A stretch of 64,000 nucleotides of DNA, taken from positions 2,996,501 to 3,060,500 of the forward strand of contig NC_133028.1 in the NCBI RefSeq assembly GCF_048771995.1, read 5' to 3'. The notes below the pieces were generated by a model. That model saw nothing but the letters and a program-made list of their open reading frames with translations. It was not told the DNA's origin and searched no databases. Shown here piece after piece: positions 44,916 to 58,104 of the stretch. The translations under genes were made by a program, and so were the position numbers. The stretch comes from Taeniopygia guttata (Eukaryota > Chordata > Aves > Passeriformes > Estrildidae). How positions within the stretch are numbered: the first letter of the stretch is position 1; the number at the start of each line of letters is the position of its first letter.

Positions 44916-47900
44916 TGATGCTCCACGTGGTGACAGCACAAGGAAAGGAGTGGAGGTGCCCTGCAGAGCACATCTGTGCCTCACATGGGCATTGCCAGGA
45001 CCTCTGGGACAGCCAGGCTGGGTAGGGGCTGAGCCCCCAGCAGTGGATGTAGCTACTGGATCTGTCCTGGGGTCGGGAACCGATCCTTGGATTGAGACCA
45101 GCAACCCACTGGGCGTGGTGACAGCTGTGAGCTGCAGCTTGTAATGGGCACTGACACAATCCCTGATCATGGGGACGTGTCCTGGCACATGTTTTTCATC
45201 TCTGGGCTCATGCTGGGGCTGAGGGGCTGCACACAGCCTGTGGCTTCATTCCACTCCTTCCTCGTTAGGGCATCTTGGCTTAAAGGATTCGAGTTGAAGC
45301 CTGGCCCTTGCCAACCTCCTGGGCTCTCCAGCACCACCCCAGCAATCCTGCACCATCTGCCATGCCCATATGCCCAAGGTTTTGTCCAAGGGCACTCTGC
45401 ACACACCCTGGACACCAATCTTGGGGGGGTTGAGGACAGCCCTCATGAGGTCTTTGAGCTGAAGGAATAACAATAATTTCATTTTGTACCCAAAAAGAGC
45501 AGGTGACCCAGAAAAGACATGCAGCAGTCCCAGTTCAGAGTGGACATGGTTAATCTACTCCAGGCAAGAATAGACAAGAGCCCACAGCGTTTAACCAGGA
45601 ACTGCTTCCTGGGGAGGGTGACTGGCAGTGTGACCATAGTCCTGGTTAATGAGATCATTTGTAGCTGGTTCAAAAGGTGAAGGACCTGCTTGACCTTTTG
45701 TAGTGGAAAAAGTCCATGGCCTTGTTTTACACAGTGAAATGGGATGGTTGAAGCCCTGGAGAAAGTAGCTACAGGCAGGAAATGTGACTGGACATATGGA
45801 CAGGTGGCTGTAAGGACCTTGTTTGCAAAGAGAAGCTGGACCACGGTAATGGACTGGCCTGGCCTGATTGATTTTAGGGTTTTTTTGTGTGCTGTCTTGT
45901 GATGGGAGCAGCAGGAATAGGGGCAGGGCAGGGATTTTTAAAAGAAGGAGCAATGACTTCAACCAGTGCAAACGGATTTAGGTCTGTTTGGGTCATTGGG
46001 TTACCTGACTGATGGGGCAGGGAAGCTCCCTACAGCACAGTCCAACAATTTAGGGATAATGTGAGTTGGGATGAGTTTGTAGGTGCTCCAGGGCTATGAA
46101 CTGCCAAGATGATCTCAATATTTGACCAGGAGCTGCAGGAGAGACTTTTGGAGAAGTCTTGAGCTCATCAGGTCATCAGCCTGGGATCCTGACTGCAAAT
46201 CAACAAGCCTGGCTCTCTGGGAATATGGAGGAATTGGTTTGTGAGGAGCTCCTCACACCATCCCATGAACTGGCAGTCAGCTTCCTGACAGAAATTTGTC
46301 CTGTCCAGTGGTAACATGTCCCTGGCTTTGCTGTATCAGAAATTCAACCAATGCAATGTGTTTTCTGTTAAATGCCCAGCGTTCCACAAATCTGCACATT
46401 CTGATAGGGAGAAAAAAAAAAAAATTGCCTGGAAAATTCCAAAGCATCCTGACAGGCTCTGCGTGGTATTAAGAAACATGACAGCATTATGCTGTCCATC
46501 CCATCCCCTGGGTGTAACCTCATCCCAGACCTGAATAACCTGTCACTCTTGGATAAAGCCTCTGGCTCTCTGCCCTGGCTACCCTGTCCCCACTGAGCTT
46601 GTTTCCATGGATTTCTGCCATGAATATGGCTTTATCTTGGTCTCCTAAAGATACATAACTTTTGTGAGCACACTTTGCACAAATATGGAAGAGGCCTGGC
46701 TTCATGTGTGACCTTTGTTCTTTACCTTCCCTTGAAGCATTTGACCAACTTCCACCAGATTTCATGGCAAGAGCCACAGATATAAGCTGGTGTTTGACTT
46801 GCACCAGAGTGGGATCACAAGGCACAAATCCACATGGAATCATTAGGCATTGTCATCTTCGACATGTTGAACTATTGTTCATGTTGAACTATTGTTCTCT
46901 CTCCACTTCTCTTTTTGTCCCTGCAGGGTGAGATTGAAGGGGCCAAGGAAGGTGCATATGGCTGGAAAAAGGAATTTGCAGTGTTATCTCCGTTTTGCCT
47001 TCTATGTGGGGTTTGCAGTAGCTCTCCCCAACCCAAAGTCAGGCTGGGTCCCTTTGCTTTTCCCTCTGGATTTTTCCCTGCAGAGCAGAGCCCATGAAGC
47101 TGCTCTCCAGATCCTTCTTTGGCCTCCAAAAGCCTCTGAGATTCAGCTGCTTTACAAAAGGAGGATAAGCTAATTTTTCATGTTAATGTAGCATTTTTTA
47201 CTTGGCTGTCCAGAAGCCTACAATGTGGAAACAACAAACATTCCTGCTGTAAAATTCATGTGATCCTCAAGGGATTGCAGGGAGGTTCCAGGAGTTTGGA
47301 AGTCATAAGTCAGCCCTTCAGCTGAAGGCTAGAAAATTCAATGGATTTTGGTGTGCATGAGACTCGATAAAATCTGGGTTTCTCCATTATTGAGCAACTG
47401 CAAGGGTGGGGTTTAGGGAGGGTGATGAAGATTTGGACACTCCTGATGACAAGGTGTGAGCTGGTGATGTCCCTTGTCCTAGAAACATCTCAGGTGGACA
47501 AAATGCATCAACACAGAAATGAGATGTTTTCTGGCATCTGATAAAACCTGTGAGCTCTGGCATCCAGACCCTGCTCTGATTGTAAAATGGCCACAGCCAC
47601 CACCAAAAGCAAGAGTCATGCATTGTCCACACGTACACAGGATGCCTGGAATAACCTCCAGGAATCAGGTCCTGCAGGGATGTGAGGATCATTCATTTGA
47701 GGATGGAGTCCACTCTGCTGGGAGTGTTTGAGCTGAACAACACCTCTTGTCCCACCTGCATCCTGCAGGAATGAGAGACTCTGTAATGGAGCAGCAAGCT
47801 CCATGCTGCCAGCCAGGGGGATCCTTGGAAAAAATCCAGGTACTGCCAAGCCGCCCTCTGACCCTGCTCTTCTGGAGACCCAACATCTCCTTGCACTCCT

Positions 47901-48564
47901 GGTTTGGAATAGGAGTTTCCTCCCTAGCCACCCAAATATGCAGCTGTGGTGCCAAAGAGGTTCTTACATCTCACAATGGATCACGAGGATCAAATCAATA
48001 TTGAACCAGGAAAAGCAGGGAGGGGAAGGAGAAGTGTAGGGAAGAGCCACAAAAGGAATTTGAGGTCGACAATGGGAATCCATGGAGAACAATATGATTA
48101 AAGGCTTGATCTGGCTGCTACGTGCCACCTCTGGGAGTGGCCACCAGCTGGCATTGACCACCAAACACTCAGTTTCTTGCTGACTTGGTCTTTCTTGGTC
48201 TCCCTGACCAAGCAGGGAGACCCCAATGATGGAGGGAAGACCACAGGCTGCTCTTGCACTCCTGACCTACAGCAAAAGCAAAATAGAGTCCGCTATGTAA
48301 TGAGAAGAGCTTCAATTAAAAAAAAATCTGTTTGAGAGACTCTGGTTTCTGTCTGGGGGTTCATGGTGAGGATCCCATTGGAAGGCAGAGAAATACCACG
48401 GAGCAGCTCTCTTGGAGAGAGAGATGGAGCTCTTGGAGAGAACACCATGGTGCTCTCTTCTCCTGGCAGATTTGAATTTCCAAGTGCAAAGTGTGGTGGG
48501 CACAGGAGAGTCAGCACATGGTGATGGATATCATGATTATTGATATATGGCATTATTATGGATT
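44916..48564. other. unique sequence, about 3.6 kb
   Basis: The longest stretch in which I recognise nothing. Short frames only. An A run lies at about 46412-46424. Confidence 0.5.
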
Positions 48565-48728
48565 ATTGTGTCTGCCCCATCCCTGGAAGTGCCCAAGGTC
48601 AGGTTGGACAGAGCTTGGAGCCACCTGGGATAATGGAAGGTGTCCCTGCCCATGGCAGGGGGTTGGAACTAGGTGTCCTTAAGGTGCCTTCCAACTTAAG
48701 CCATTCTGTGATTCTAAGATTCTGTGAT
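48565..48728 (+). mobile_element. CR1 LINE 3' end fragment
   Basis: 'gccccatccctggaagtgcc' to 'ccattctgtgattctaag'. Plus-strand CR1 tail. Confidence 0.94.
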
Positions 48729-49710
48729 CTCCTTGATGGGTTACCTCAGTGGCAGGTCTGCAGAAAGGTCTGGGGATCCAAAGGGATGAATCTTTAAGCT
48801 TCAGGACCCCACTGCACCCCCCTCTCCTGTGGGAAAATCACCCTTGTTGCCCTTAATGTGTTCATTATTGAGGTGTCAAAATTCTCTTTTGCACCTGAGG
48901 AAGAGCCAGGCACAGCACTTACAAAGCTGCATAATTCAAGACTATCTCCAGGTTCTCCCCTGGACTGCAGCCCAGAGGTGCTTTATCTGAATTTATCAAT
49001 GCTCTCTGATGTGTGGGATTTAGTAAAAAATAAGGGCATATATCAAATTCCCTGAGTGCAACAAGGAGAGGGGTCAACACCTTCCTGCTTCCCAACCTCA
49101 CAGCTCAGTGCTGTGGAACAAGGATGTGTGTTGGAATGAGAGGGGTGGGCCAAAGGCCACCAGGCTCACCCTGATTTCAAATCCCTCTGTTCCCTTATAA
49201 GCCCAGGGAATCTCCAAAGGAATTCTCTGCCTTCCAAACACACAGGAGCAACACATTGAAAGGCCTCTGAGTCTCTCCTGATTGAAAACTATTAGCCAGA
49301 TAAACTGAATATTCTTATTTTAATTTAATTTTAATAGCCAAAACATACTATGCAGGCAACAGATCTGATATTTCTTGGCTAGCAGGGATGATTAGATCTC
49401 TATAACTATATGCTATGAAGCACTCTTGCTACAATAAATAAAGGTCAAAGGCAAGACACTTCCTGCTACTTTTGCTGACACGTGGCTGCCATTTAGTGAT
49501 TCATAATCTCTACACACGGCTTGGCACACGCAAGGGATTTTTTTTTTTTTTTACAGGAGCTGTTTTCCACTTGTGCAAACACAACAAAGGATTTAAAGGG
49601 ACCTGCTTTGAGCCACCTCCACCACCAGCAAGGTTCAGCGAAAGGTAACAAAGACGAGCAGGACCATGGGCTGAAGGTTGAGCTATGCACAAGTGGGAGC
49701 TGATTCTCTG
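48729..49710. other. unique sequence; AT-rich part may be conserved
   Basis: 49280-49460 is AT-rich, low in CpG and free of simple repeats, the type of composition seen in conserved non-coding elements. This is only an impression. Confidence 0.4.
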
Positions 49711-50138
49711 CTGGCTTTTAGGGATCTTCGAGCTGGAAAAACTTTAAAGCTATGCCTGGTTTGTTTTTTTGGTGGTTTTTTTTTTTTTTTAATAGTTTTT
49801 TCTTTCTGTATATCCCAGTGCCTAGTGGAACTGCATAAATACTGATGTGTCTGAGTGGCAGATAACAAATGCTGGGAGACAAAAAAACCTGATGGTGTTT
49901 AGGCAGGATTGTGATGGGCTCTGGTCTTCTGGTCCCCAGGCTGGGATTTAGTTGTGACGTGGACTCCGATGAGATAAATTTTATTATCTGAACAGGAAAA
50001 GGAAAAAATAGTACAGGAATTAAGTGTTTTGCCATGTTGGGTCTGACCTGTGGTTAGTACAATGTGTTGGTAGCAGGTGTACAGGGGCAAGTGCAAAAAG
50101 ACGTGAAATGCCCTTCATATTTAGGAAAAAATTGGGCA
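49711..50138 (+). repeat. Dispersed block copy 1 (partner at 60.9 kb)
   Basis: Aligns in the same orientation with 60918-61356: the 'gcttttaggg' start, a T-run at the same relative place, 'gatggtgttt', GTGGACTCCGATGAGA (16 bases identical, about 49959) and 'caggaattaagt'. Roughly three quarters of positions look identical. It belongs to no repeat family I can name. Confidence 0.8.
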
Positions 50139-50612
50139 TAAGCTGCTTGCTTCATCCATCAGGCATTCTTAGTTCTGACGAGTTAAGTTGTGTAAGGCTG
50201 TGGTTATTTTATTTGAGACAACTGTTCTTCTGCTTCTTTGGAAAATATCAGACAAACCTGAAACATCAGGACATGAAGAGCTGCTGGGTATTTGGGTGTT
50301 TGTCCTGAATTCAGTGAAAAGGAATGACTTTTTAATGCACCCTCACAATTTCTCAGACTGCACTAAAAATCTGCCTCATCTCCCTTTTTGATTGTTTCAA
50401 TGAGCTCATAAGATGCTTCCAGCTGAAGGTGGACTGGGAGATGTACATCTGTGAGCAAGTTAATTCCATGAAGGATTGTCTGTTACCTTTGGTGGTCGGT
50501 CCACTTCATTTCCTTTTGGTAACTTTATTTTTCTACTGTGTATTCATGAAAAGTTTGGGGAAATGGTTTGAATTCTGTTGTTTGAGTGAATTCACCATGC
50601 AGTAATGGAACT
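50139..50612. other. unique sequence, nothing recognised
   Basis: No supported feature. Confidence 0.4.
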
Positions 50613-50866
50613 GTAGGATCATGGAATGGTTTGGGTTGGAAAGGACCATGAAGATCATGTTGTTCCAATCCCCTGCCATGGGAAGGGACACCTTCCTCTA
50701 TTCCAGGTTGCTCCAAGCCCTGTCCAGCCTGGCCTTGGGCACTTTCAGGGATGGGGCAGCCACAGCTGCTCTGGGTAAACTGTGCCAAGGTCTCACCATC
50801 CTCACAGGGAACAATTCCTTCCCAATATCCATCTAAATCTTCCTTCTTTCACTCACTTTGGGGTTT
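50613..50866 (-). mobile_element. CR1 LINE 3' end fragment
   Basis: GGATCATGGAATGGTTTGGG, 'tgccatgggaagggacacc' and 'ggggcagccacagctgctc' in reverse-complement CR1 order. Confidence 0.94.
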
Positions 50867-51744
50867 GCATAACAACCCAGCTCAGAGCTACTTAGTTGTT
50901 CAGCAGTCCTTGCATGGGAGCCAACAGCTGGGGGGCACTGGGCAGAAAAAGCTGGATGAGGAAGGGGAATCTGAGTGGGAGCCGTGCAGTCCATGGTGCT
51001 GCTGACTGAATCACGCTGCTGATGTCATTTTTTAGGGCTGTTTCCTGCTGAGGAACACACTCAGCACCACACAGGTCTCCAGCCTCTGCTGGCACGCTCT
51101 GGAGCCGTGACTCACCGGCGCTGTTTGCTGAGCTGAGTCACTTGCGTGGACAGAGACCTCACAGAAAATATTCCTCGGTGAACAAACTACTCCAGTTTTT
51201 TTCCAGTTTAAAAAAAAAAAATCAAAAATCAAAAATCCAGGTTTCTTTCTGGCATTCTTTGCCTGATGATGAAAGGAGAATTTTTATTTTTCTCAGTGGA
51301 ATATCTCTGCTCTGAGGTGGAGTCTGGGTGCAGAGTGACCTGTGTTTCCAGCTGGCAGAACAAAGGCAGGGATCGTGTTTGAAGGCTGTTTGTTCAGCAT
51401 CCCAGTAACAAGACTTTGGGCACCTGGAAACTTTGGCAAGCAAAACCTGTATTCCATTACTTTTTTTTTTTTTTTCCCTTCTGAATTCTAAGGAAATAGA
51501 GGGGGAAAAAAAGTTTAGGGTTTCTTTTTCTTTTCAACCAAAAAGGAGGGGGAAAAAGTTGTTCCAGGGCCAAATTATCACCTGCTCACTTTAATATTGG
51601 CTCAGATAAGTAAAAGGAGAAATGAAGGAGACACAAAGGAGGTCTGGAAAAATCCTGTGTTCAAGGGTAGTCAGGTAGCCGCCAGCTTGTGTCTTGGCTC
51701 TACGGGAACTAGTGGCCAGCAAATGAAATTAGTGGGATACCTCC
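50867..51744. other. unique sequence, nothing recognised
   Basis: Contains a T run near 51462-51476 and an A-rich repeat patch at 51210-51235. Confidence 0.4.
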
Positions 51745-51960
51745 ATGAAGGTGGGTCCTCATGCAATGGGTAGCTGAACTGGAAACATCTTTCTGAAGGA
51801 TATTGTGGATACAAAAAGGTTCAGGAGGTAAATAGAGAACTTAGAGATGATGGAATTTATTGAGAGATATTTTCTGGGATTCACTAAGCAGATAAATCCC
51901 ATCAGGCTCAGGACATCCCTTGAGGTGAATATAAAGAAGGCAAGGAGAGCTTTGGGGAGA
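51745..51960 (+). mobile_element. old CR1-like fragment
   Basis: 'gaaggatattgtggataca' with a following 'aaaaggttcaggagg' and 'cagataaatcccatcagg' resembles the 3' region of old CR1 subfamilies, like the piece at 40.2 kb. Weakly preserved. Confidence 0.5.
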
Positions 51961-53199
51961 TGTGTTTTGCGTGTTTGACTCTGTGATAATTTGCTTGTGG
52001 GGAACAAAGTTCTGAGAGTTCCTTGCATTTCAAATTCCAACAGACCCAACCTTGAGCAACTGCTCGTGGCCACTGGTTTTATTTTTTTTTTTCCCATTAC
52101 TTTAAACTGAATTAGCAGGAAGGAAAATAAACTTGGCCACTAAAGCCATGTGAGCAGAGCTGGGAACAGCATCCCTGGGCACAAGGGGCAGGAAAGTGTC
52201 TTTTAAAGGTTTGAGGTGCCCCAAATGAGAGCACTTTATGAGGATGTTCAGCTTTGTCTTACATTTTCTTTTCCAAGTCCCTTCCTACCTTCATCTGCAG
52301 CAGCCAAAGCAGCTTCCCAGGCAGGATGGAGCCTGAGCACTGTGGCTCTTTTTATTCTCCTAATGTGTCCCAGCAACACTGGGCAGCCAGCCTGGCATTT
52401 TGACTGAGATTTTTAAAGGCTTGTTATTACTGATTTCTCTTTTTTCAATTTCTCTCCCAGCAACACTGGGTTATTTTACCTTTTTTTTTTCTTCTTTTTT
52501 TTTTTTTTTTTCTTTTGTTAAACTCGTGTTTTGCCCTTCCTTTAGGGACTGGGACAAGGGACGTAGCTCCTCAAAAATTATTTGGGTGCCAGATCCCTGC
52601 TAGCACCCCATCACCAACCAGCTGTAGTGTGCTGCTACCTCTCTCCTTCCCCACCTCAGAACCAGGCAAACACATTTTGCTCTTTTTAGATTATATCCTG
52701 GAGATCTGAATGTCACAGCAGTCTGTGCAGTTTAACACAGGAAACATTTGTGCCTGCTATTTAAGAGAAATAAGTTGCTCATGTTTCCCTGGGAACCAGT
52801 CTGTCAATTGAGCTCACTTGACTCCCCTGTTATTAAAATAAAAGGTGAAAGAGTCAATGGATATATTGCAAGTTGTGGAAGGGCAAAAATGCTATCTGGG
52901 TGCATTTTGTATCCAAAATACGCATCCCTATGTAAAGAAGAATTGTTTTTTCAGCTTTTTCAGATGGATTGCTGTTCTTTTGGATTACTTTTGCTGGCAA
53001 TGTTGTGCCTTCACACACAGAACTTGGAGCTGGCTGTAAAAGAGCCCCCTGTAGCTCAGCAGTTGTTGTATTATGTCTGTGTGCAGGTTATACACAACAC
53101 TTGCTCCCCAGGCCCCCTGGCACTGCTTTTGTGGCTGTACCAAGTTATTACCCTGTTGCAGCATTTTTGAGAGAAAGAGGACATGAGTTATGAGATTTG
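51961..53199. other. unique sequence, nothing recognised
   Basis: Includes a long T-rich tract at 52480-52515. No exon or named repeat seen. Confidence 0.45.
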
Positions 53200-53560
53200 A
53201 GCTACTCCAGTCTAGGCCTCAGATTTGGGCCTTGTGAGGCCTTCAGGCCTCTGATGCAGTTAGAAATTAAGAGTTTGTGGCACAGTTAGAAATTCAGAGC
53301 TTGTGGTGCAGATAGAAATAGTCTTAAGGTGTGATGGGGACCACTGGGTTGTTTGGGTGTGAATTAGTATAGGTTTTATAGTGTAAGGTGTAGGCCGTTT
53401 TAAGGAAAAGGTAAACAATGTTAGCCTACCAATCAGAGTGTCTTTGTTTCTGTAAACTATGTAGAAGCTTATATAAACTACCATCTTATCTCAAATAAAG
53501 GGAGAACGTTTGATTAACCACATTGGTTCAGATCTGCGTTTGTCTTGTCCAGCTTTCCGT
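53200..53560 (+). mobile_element. probable solo LTR
   Basis: CTTATATAAAC (TATA-like, about 53469) is followed by AATAAAGGGAG (about 53495) with U3-like sequence before them. The order and spacing suit an LTR. Ends are not defined and no target duplication was found. Fossil if correct. Confidence 0.5.
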
Positions 53561-54489
53561 TTTTCTGAGATTCCCTGGCTTTTTTACCCCTCTTAGGCCG
53601 GTCTTTCAGAGCTTTCCCCTCCACCCCAGGAGTGTTCCTCCCCTCATTTTTGGTGGGTTTATAGGAGGGTTTATCTTTAAGACCTGCCACTGGCAGAGGA
53701 GGCAGGTTATCCGTGGGGCAAGGCTATTTTTGGGAGCGCAGTGCCAGGATGGCTCCCAGCCCTTGGCAGCGAACACGTGCGGAGCACAAAGGCAGCCTCT
53801 GTGCTCAGGGCTGCAGAACTGGGCACCCTCAGGAGCTGGGAGCCAGGCACGGGCAGGGAACGGGGCACAGCAGGAAAACAGAGCTGCTCTGGGCAGGGAG
53901 AAGGGCTGAGGCTGCTGTGGGCATCACAGCACCAAGGCAGAGAAAGGGAGGCAGGGGCTGCAGGGACTGGGATGGAAACAGGGGAGGTTCTTGGGATCAT
54001 TCTCTGGCTTTTGCAGGTATCAAGGTTTTTGAAGGGAAATATCCAAACCACATACTGCCTACAAGAGACCTGAAATACCTGGCCAGTGCTAGAGATCCAA
54101 AATGGGACTAGTTTGCATTTTCCCACCCTGCTTTCCTCTACCTGCTGTGAGATAAAGGCAGGAGCTGTGCTGCCGTCAGCAGCAAAGCCTCCTCCCAGAT
54201 TTCCACATCCAACCCTGTTCCTTTGCACCTGCCAGATTTTCATTTCCTGGATTCTTTTTGTGTTCAGAATAGTTTAAGTGATTGTGGTTTCATGCAAACT
54301 GTGCTGAATTGGTGACAAAGGGGTGTGAGTGCTCATAGCTGCTTTCACAAGAAGGCATGTTGGGTGAGATAAGACTGGATCTCCCGGAAATAACTTGTAA
54401 AGGATGTGCTAGAGGTGCACAAAATAGTGATAAGTTGCTGAGAATCCAGCTGGTCACTGTGTCACACAATATAAGGACATGAGAGCACT
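53561..54489. other. unique sequence, nothing recognised
   Basis: The segment 53700-53960 is GC-richer than its surroundings but not CpG-dense. Overlapping open frames there look like chance. Confidence 0.4.
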
Positions 54490-54897
54490 GAGGGCTGGAG
54501 CACCTCTCCTTCGGGGAAAGGCTGGGAGAGCTGGGGGTGTTCACCTGGAGAAGTCTCCAGAGAGAGCTCAGAGCCCCTTCCAGGGCCTAAAGGGGTTCCA
54601 GAAGAGCTGGAGAGGGACTGGGGACAAGGGCATGGAGTGACAGAACACAGGGAATGGCTCCCACTGCCAGAGGGCAGGGATGGATGGGATATTAAGAAGA
54701 AATTCTTCCCTGTGAGGGTGGGGAGGCCCTGGCACAGGTTGTCCAGAGAAGCTGTGGCTGCCTCATCCCTGGAAATATCCAAGGCCAGGTGGGAAGGGGC
54801 TTGGAGTCACCTGGGCTAGTGGAAGGTAGGGAATTGAAACAAGATGATCTTTCAGGTCCCTTCCAATCCAAACCACTCCATGAATCTCTGATTCCAT
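54490..54897 (+). mobile_element. CR1 LINE 3' end
   Basis: 'ggctgggagagctgggggtg' to 'ccaaaccactccatgaatc'. Same CR1 subfamily as 3838-4358, plus strand, lacking the more 5' ORF2 portion. Confidence 0.95.
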
Positions 54898-57800
54898 GAG
54901 GAATGGAAATAGCCAGCTCCATGCAAATTAAATGATGTGCCACTGATGTTATTCCTTGATTCATTGTCAATATTTACCTGAAGAAAGCAGACCAGCTCGT
55001 GGAAACAAAATCCAAATAAAGTTATTAAATACAGAGGAACCATGCCCACCCCATAAAGCCCCTGACAGAAAATAACTGGGAGCTGAGAGTCCTGTTCTCC
55101 CACTTGTGGAGACTCAGGTTGTTCCCTGGCCAGCACACAGGTGTGTGGAGAAGATAGTGCCAGCTTTTTAATCTGCTTCCTGCCTGTGCTCCAGGGAAAG
55201 CATTCCCAATTTTCCTTATCCAAATGAAACCAAAAGGGCACTTTAGGTACAAGAACTCACAGAAATGGAATCATGAAGGATTTTTAATTTAGCAGAGAGA
55301 AATTTGTGGTAAGAATAAGTAATTAGGATTGAAGCTTGACAGATATAAGCCAGGAAGAGCAGCACATTTCAAGTTTTCCGGGTGTGTGTGCTTGCTACCC
55401 CAGTTTATTGAGGATTGCAAAGGATCTTCCACACATGGATTTTTTTCCCATTGTTGAGACTGAATACTTTTCTCAGCAGCTATATCCTTCCAGAAATCCA
55501 TGTAGAAAAGTGTCAAAGCCTGTAGCTCTCAGGATATTAGAAGAAATTACTGCTTGACCAGTCTCATTCCAGAAATCTCCTTCCTAGAAGGGAATAAGGA
55601 TGAACAAACATGGGAGGGGAATTTCCCCTCACCTGGACTAGTTTTATTTCTAACCACAAAGGTGAGCTGGGTGGCTGTTCTGTGTCCAGATTGCTCATCA
55701 TCAAGGAGAAATATTTATGAGAGAGCTCCCTGTCGCTTGGACAGCCTGTCAAATAGCAAAGGTCATTGTTAGTCATTCCCATGAACTGCTGCAGCTACAC
55801 TGGGATGACTGGAAGGTCACAAAGGCTTTTTTAGCAAAGGGCAGACTCTCTGAAGTGACTTTTGAAACTGCCTGTAGCCTGGATTTGCTTTCAAAGGGAG
55901 GCTGCTGAGCTTTCAGGTTCCCTTTGTAGTCTTGGTAAAACCTTTAATTGACTTATTGTCAGAGGATTGTGGGGAAAAAGGGGAAAACACCCACAAGAGG
56001 CGATACTGTTTGATCTCTGTCCTTCCTTGTTGTGCTTGTGAGCCACAGCCTTGCTTCAGATAAAATTTCTGGTGGGATTTTGTATTTATGTTAGAATATT
56101 TCTGTCTCCTGCACCGGACGTGGGTTTGGTTTTTCTCCTGGGAATGTATGTTTTTGTTTGAGTGCTCAAGTGTTCCTCAAGTGGGTGAATGAATCATGGA
56201 AATTCTGTGTTATGGACGGATGGAAAGATAATAAAGCATTATATGTGGGCTTTCATGGTAAGTTTGCTTTGCAGGTAAAAGGGATTAGTCTTTCTCTAGT
56301 AAACAAACAGTGCAGAGGATGGAAAAGCCAGCTGGGCTTGTTTGGAGTTGCTGCAGTTATTTAACACAGGTAATTTTTCAGACTGTACGTGGTGTCCTGC
56401 TTGGGGAAACACAAGTAACTTTGTCACTGTGTGTCGCCCTGCCCAGAGCAGGAGCCAAAATCAGTACCCAGGTACCCTTAGGATAATAATTCCTGTAGTA
56501 GAAAACTGGAAACCCCTCTTCTGACTTACAGATTTTCTGTTCAACTTATATTTTAACTTCATGAAGGTCCTACCAGATGTCGGAGTGCGAGTGGATTCCC
56601 CAAAAACTTGAGTCAAACTCATCAGGCCTTTTCACTGCAGACATGCTTCTAATGCCAAAGCCAAATCTTGGCAAGAGTGGGCAACCTCTGAACACAGAAC
56701 ACCCTGTGGCTCATATCGGGGGTCTTTGTGTTAAGATTCCTGACTTCAAGTAGATAACAGCACTTTTCCCAAAAATTTGAAATCTGAGGATGAAAAATGC
56801 TGTGCAACAACAGTAAAAGGCAAAACATTTTTATGTCAAACTTCATGAGTGTGGTGTTTTGGAGCACAGAGGGGTGTTCTTGTTCTTATCTGCCACTCCT
56901 GCTCTCTTTTCCAGCCAGCTGGATCCTTATTTTTCTAAAAAAAGCTTCATTGCAGACTTAATGCTCATCTCACCTGACAGTTCTAGGAATGGGGCATCAT
57001 GTGGGTCAATAGAAATCTAGATAGCAATCACTTAATGGCTTTAAGTCATTATTTTGCTTGGCAGAAAATAGAAAAAAAAGCAGCATCAGTCAATCCAATA
57101 GATCTTCTTGGCCAGACTTCAAACCTGAAATACAAACTCCAAACCCAGAAATACAACTTCACAGAGTGCCCAGGTACCCTCACACTCTCCATGTGCCCAC
57201 CATGAGTTCTCCTAATTTGTTTTCTGGAATTCCTTCCCCCTCTGAAGGTGTGTGTTGAAGGACATGAGACCTGAGATATTTCTGTCCATTCTATGGTGCA
57301 AAAAACCTTTCCAAAAGAGACCTTCCAGGAAATCCTTCACTTTTCTTTCTTCACATTGATTTTGTCTCTGTATTGCAGCTCTGAGCAATCTTTTCAGGTA
57401 TGTTGCAGAAGGTCTTTGTCCTCCCTGTTTTTTTTAGGTTAGGCTCTCCATACTTTTACCATTTGCTTTATACTTCAGTCATAAACCTGTCCTTCAAGAG
57501 TGCTTCCCAGGAAAGATGCTTTATTCACTGTGGGGTCTGCTTATAGAAAACAAATATCAAAGGCATAAAAAAATGCTGATTTTAGGATTTCATCAAATTT
57601 CCTTGGGATTACTGTCTGCAAAATGCACCATCCCCAGTCATATCTGTCAATTACTCTTCCTTAATGCATCAAACACTGTATTAAACATGGGCTTGCAAGG
57701 TATTTTAGCTTTATTTTCCCATAGGTAATGGCATTTTTGTCTACCCTTAAAACGCCTCACAAGCATTCCTAGGGTTTAGGGCTGGCTCTGTTGCCAAATC

Positions 57801-58104
57801 TAAACTGGAGAAAGAGGGTAGAGCCCAGGGGACTCCTAATACCCAGAGCTTTCTAGATTTAGTTCAAATCCTTCACATAGCAGCCAGGCAAGCTCAGAGC
57901 TGGTGCAGCCCTGCAGCACAGTTGTTTATTTGCTGTGGAGGAAATAGAAGTGCCATTCAGTAGGAATTGGCTCCCCAGCTTCCCCAGCTGCTGGATGACA
58001 AGCATCCCTCATGGTTCAGCTTTCCTGTGGGTACAGGGGGCACCAGTCTGTCCTTGTGGCTCCTCTTTGCCTAGGAACAAACATGGCCTGGATTTGAGGC
58101 AGCC
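54898..58104. other. unique sequence, about 3.2 kb
   Basis: No repeat, exon or RNA gene recognised. Confidence 0.5.

Noticed and set aside
45471-45870. Possible internal retroviral remnant
   Set aside because: Frames show no gag, pol or env motif and no LTR adjoins. Left as unique sequence.
53041-53120. Possible tRNA-derived SINE start ('tgtagctcagcag')
   Set aside because: No second B-box-like motif at the right spacing and no CR1-like tail, so not supported as a SINE or tRNA.
53700-53960. GC-rich stretch as a second CpG island
   Set aside because: GC content is raised but CpG dinucleotides are sparse and no promoter or donor context is seen.
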